From Nocardia terpenica (GTDB taxonomy: Bacteria; Actinomycetota; Actinomycetes; Mycobacteriales; Mycobacteriaceae), in the NCBI RefSeq assembly GCF_013186535.1, contig NZ_JABMCZ010000001.1:496001-560000 (forward strand): DNA of 64,000 bases, read 5' to 3'. The notes under the pieces are model-generated. The model ran no database searches. It saw only the letters and a program-made list of their open reading frames with translations, and had not been told where the DNA came from. A program made the position numbers and the translations under genes. Shown here piece by piece: positions 63,901 through 64,000 of this stretch (positions are counted from its first letter, which is position 1; every line of letters starts with the position of its first letter).

Positions 63901-64000
63901 ACCTAATCCCCGAGGAGAGTCTGCATCAAACCTTGTATGACAATCTCCAGCAGATGAAGGGAGCTGGCCCGCTCGCGGGCGGAAAATATCCTGCATTGGA
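57972..64000 (+). CDS. Multi-domain polymorphic toxin body, frame open past the window end
   Basis: This frame is open from ~57972 to 64000 without a stop (more than 2000 codons). If read alone, GTG 57996 or ATG 58071 are the first starts, but it is best read as the continuation of the gene at 57332. Order: Gly/Ala helical end of the WXG-type domain; Pro/Ser/His-rich linker (58180-59430); ADP-ribosyltransferase-like domain (59460-60330); Pro/His repeat linker (60400-61330); a pre-toxin region with HVTFDRSVTPEQVG; papain-fold domain (~62040-62620). Beyond 62632 the frame overlaps an immunity-type gene, then resumes coding character with a deaminase-like cassette. Confidence 0.75.
59460..60330 (+). 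other. Pierisin/Scabin-like ADP-ribosyltransferase domain inside the toxin
   Basis: LYRMDSRGPEIFGTGFEPRN puts the NAD-binding Arg at 59877. FVSLSKS (from 59982) stands at the STS position, with Leu for Thr. EAEILTPGGISADQIY places the catalytic Glu candidates at 60189 and 60195. The order R-S-E and the IF-GF-PR context match the DNA- or guanosine-modifying pierisin/Scabin branch of ARTs. The target and activity are inferred. Confidence 0.7.
61111..61320 (+). repeat. Tandem ~27-bp repeat coding RERPHTPPP-type units
   Basis: About eight in-frame copies encode nine-residue units such as ERPHTPPPL and QRPHTPPPS. DNA copies keep CGTCCGCA(C/T)ACTCCGCC. They form a stiff Pro/His linker between the ART and papain-fold domains, and the homogeneity of the DNA suggests recent slippage expansion. 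Confidence 0.85.
62040..62631 (+). other. Papain-fold toxin domain (Tox-PL-like) inside the toxin
   Basis: GRNTNCVDNCLAAL holds the Cys candidate (62163, second Cys 62175), LNGGHAIVIVYP the His (62478), and VWWDPQ the Asp (62529). Cys-His-Asp in this order and context match papain-fold toxins thought to deamidate glutamines or cleave proteins. It is followed directly by an immunity-type gene, as expected of a C-terminal toxin tip. Confidence 0.75.
62632..63162 (+). CDS. Probable immunity protein (Imm35/YrhB-like)
   Basis: 176 residues from GTG 62632, with GAGAGG ~10 nt upstream. The N-terminus (REQVQHYLAQIFG, then EHGWVCRQKLTP and GLGNYVVNTQTGVVT) resembles the Imm35/YrhB immunity fold: helix, GW strand, GN-P-V-D/N-TG hairpin. 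Codon usage shows this frame, not the open toxin frame, is coding here. Its position right behind the papain-fold domain suggests it neutralises that toxin. No signal peptide or membrane segment is seen. Confidence 0.75.
   Translation: MAPELETREQVQHYLAQIFGPTVGFQTIRCEHGWVCRQKLTPQQTATGQPIGLGNYVVNTQTGVVTAHASLDPITIGEMYDEAIRTGQPVQGYQIYPVQWRVSIQRTHESAQTIEYHVHAQSLTRPPEPSEDYQLTIDKTTFAYQPTAPLAMSVLSWAEHKSRQDGTWPTEGTFEE
63180..64000 (+). other. Deaminase-like (YwqJ-type) toxin cassette, truncated by window end
   Basis: In the same frame as the toxin body, sequence after the immunity gene regains coding character: a Pro/His linker, then DGNGLVVSVDGRAIQEHVDT, RVTAIVVDRRTGIAYEGVNG and LHQTLYDNLQQMKG. The DRRTG-YEGVNG pattern fits the start of YwqJ-like nucleic-acid deaminase toxin domains. 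The catalytic His-Glu and Cys residues would lie beyond 64000. It has no good start codon of its own, so it could be an orphan toxin tip or the real C-terminus of the giant protein. Confidence 0.6.

Overview
The window is high-GC actinobacterial DNA. Nocardia, or a close mycolic-acid relative, is the best guess: it has a modular type I PKS, a type VII (ESX) secretion-linked effector operon, LLM flavoenzymes, a DUF6196-like protein and intergenic hairpins with a TGCTTTTG loop. This is inferred from gene content; no rRNA or tRNA gene was seen.

Region 1 (1-13446, plus strand) is the end of a type I PKS cluster. It holds the 3' end of a reducing module (ER-KR-ACP), a two-module PKS (KS-AT-KR-ACP twice), a type II thioesterase, an aldose-epimerase-like protein and an alpha/beta hydrolase. 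No integrated thioesterase is present. Region 2 (13450-27223) is mixed: a repeat/hairpin array, a dTDP-glucose synthase, two VC0807-like membrane proteins, a LuxR-type ATPase regulator, a GT39-like membrane glycosyltransferase, a TetR repressor, a GH38 alpha-mannosidase, crotonyl-CoA carboxylase/reductase, a HAD phosphatase and a cupin.

Region 3 (27246-47603) is the most striking metabolic locus: a probable pyrazole C-nucleoside gene cluster. A long minus-strand operon, almost every junction of which overlaps by ATGA, encodes an ATP-grasp ligase, a saccharopine-dehydrogenase-like protein, a lysine N6-hydroxylase, a cupin/methionyl-tRNA-synthetase-like fusion (the N-N bond-forming family), a Rieske oxygenase, a PurB-like lyase, an MFS exporter, an amidohydrolase, an FMN reductase and an FAD dehydrogenase. 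A second minus-strand pair encodes a PurC-like synthetase and a beta-RFAP-synthase/ForT-like C-glycoside synthase. The plus strand encodes a D-amino-acid-oxidase-like flavoenzyme, two LLM monooxygenases and a StrR/ParB-like regulator. Lysine would supply one nitrogen of an N-N bond, the hydrazine would be built into a pyrazole, the carboxylate converted to a carboxamide by PurC/PurB chemistry, and the ring joined to PRPP by decarboxylative C-glycosylation. PurH and PurA homologues are absent, which points to a pyrazofurin-like carboxamide rather than formycin. A 19-bp inverted repeat and a CAACAnAwwCC half-site recur in the promoter regions.

Region 4 (47803-52970) is a loose set of stand-alone genes (DUF6196-like, two alpha/beta hydrolases, an HTH regulator) and a decayed MarR/EamA remnant.

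Region 5 (52971-64000) is an ESX-type polymorphic toxin operon: EspC-like and WXG100-like proteins, accessory proteins, a YbaB-like protein, then a giant toxin with a CpnT-like N-terminus. A single-base frameshift near 57970 separates this N-terminus from a frame that stays open to the end of the window. That frame carries a pierisin/Scabin-like ADP-ribosyltransferase domain, Pro/His repeats, a papain-fold (Tox-PL-like) domain, an immunity-type gene embedded in another frame, and the beginning of a deaminase-like toxin cassette that runs off the window.
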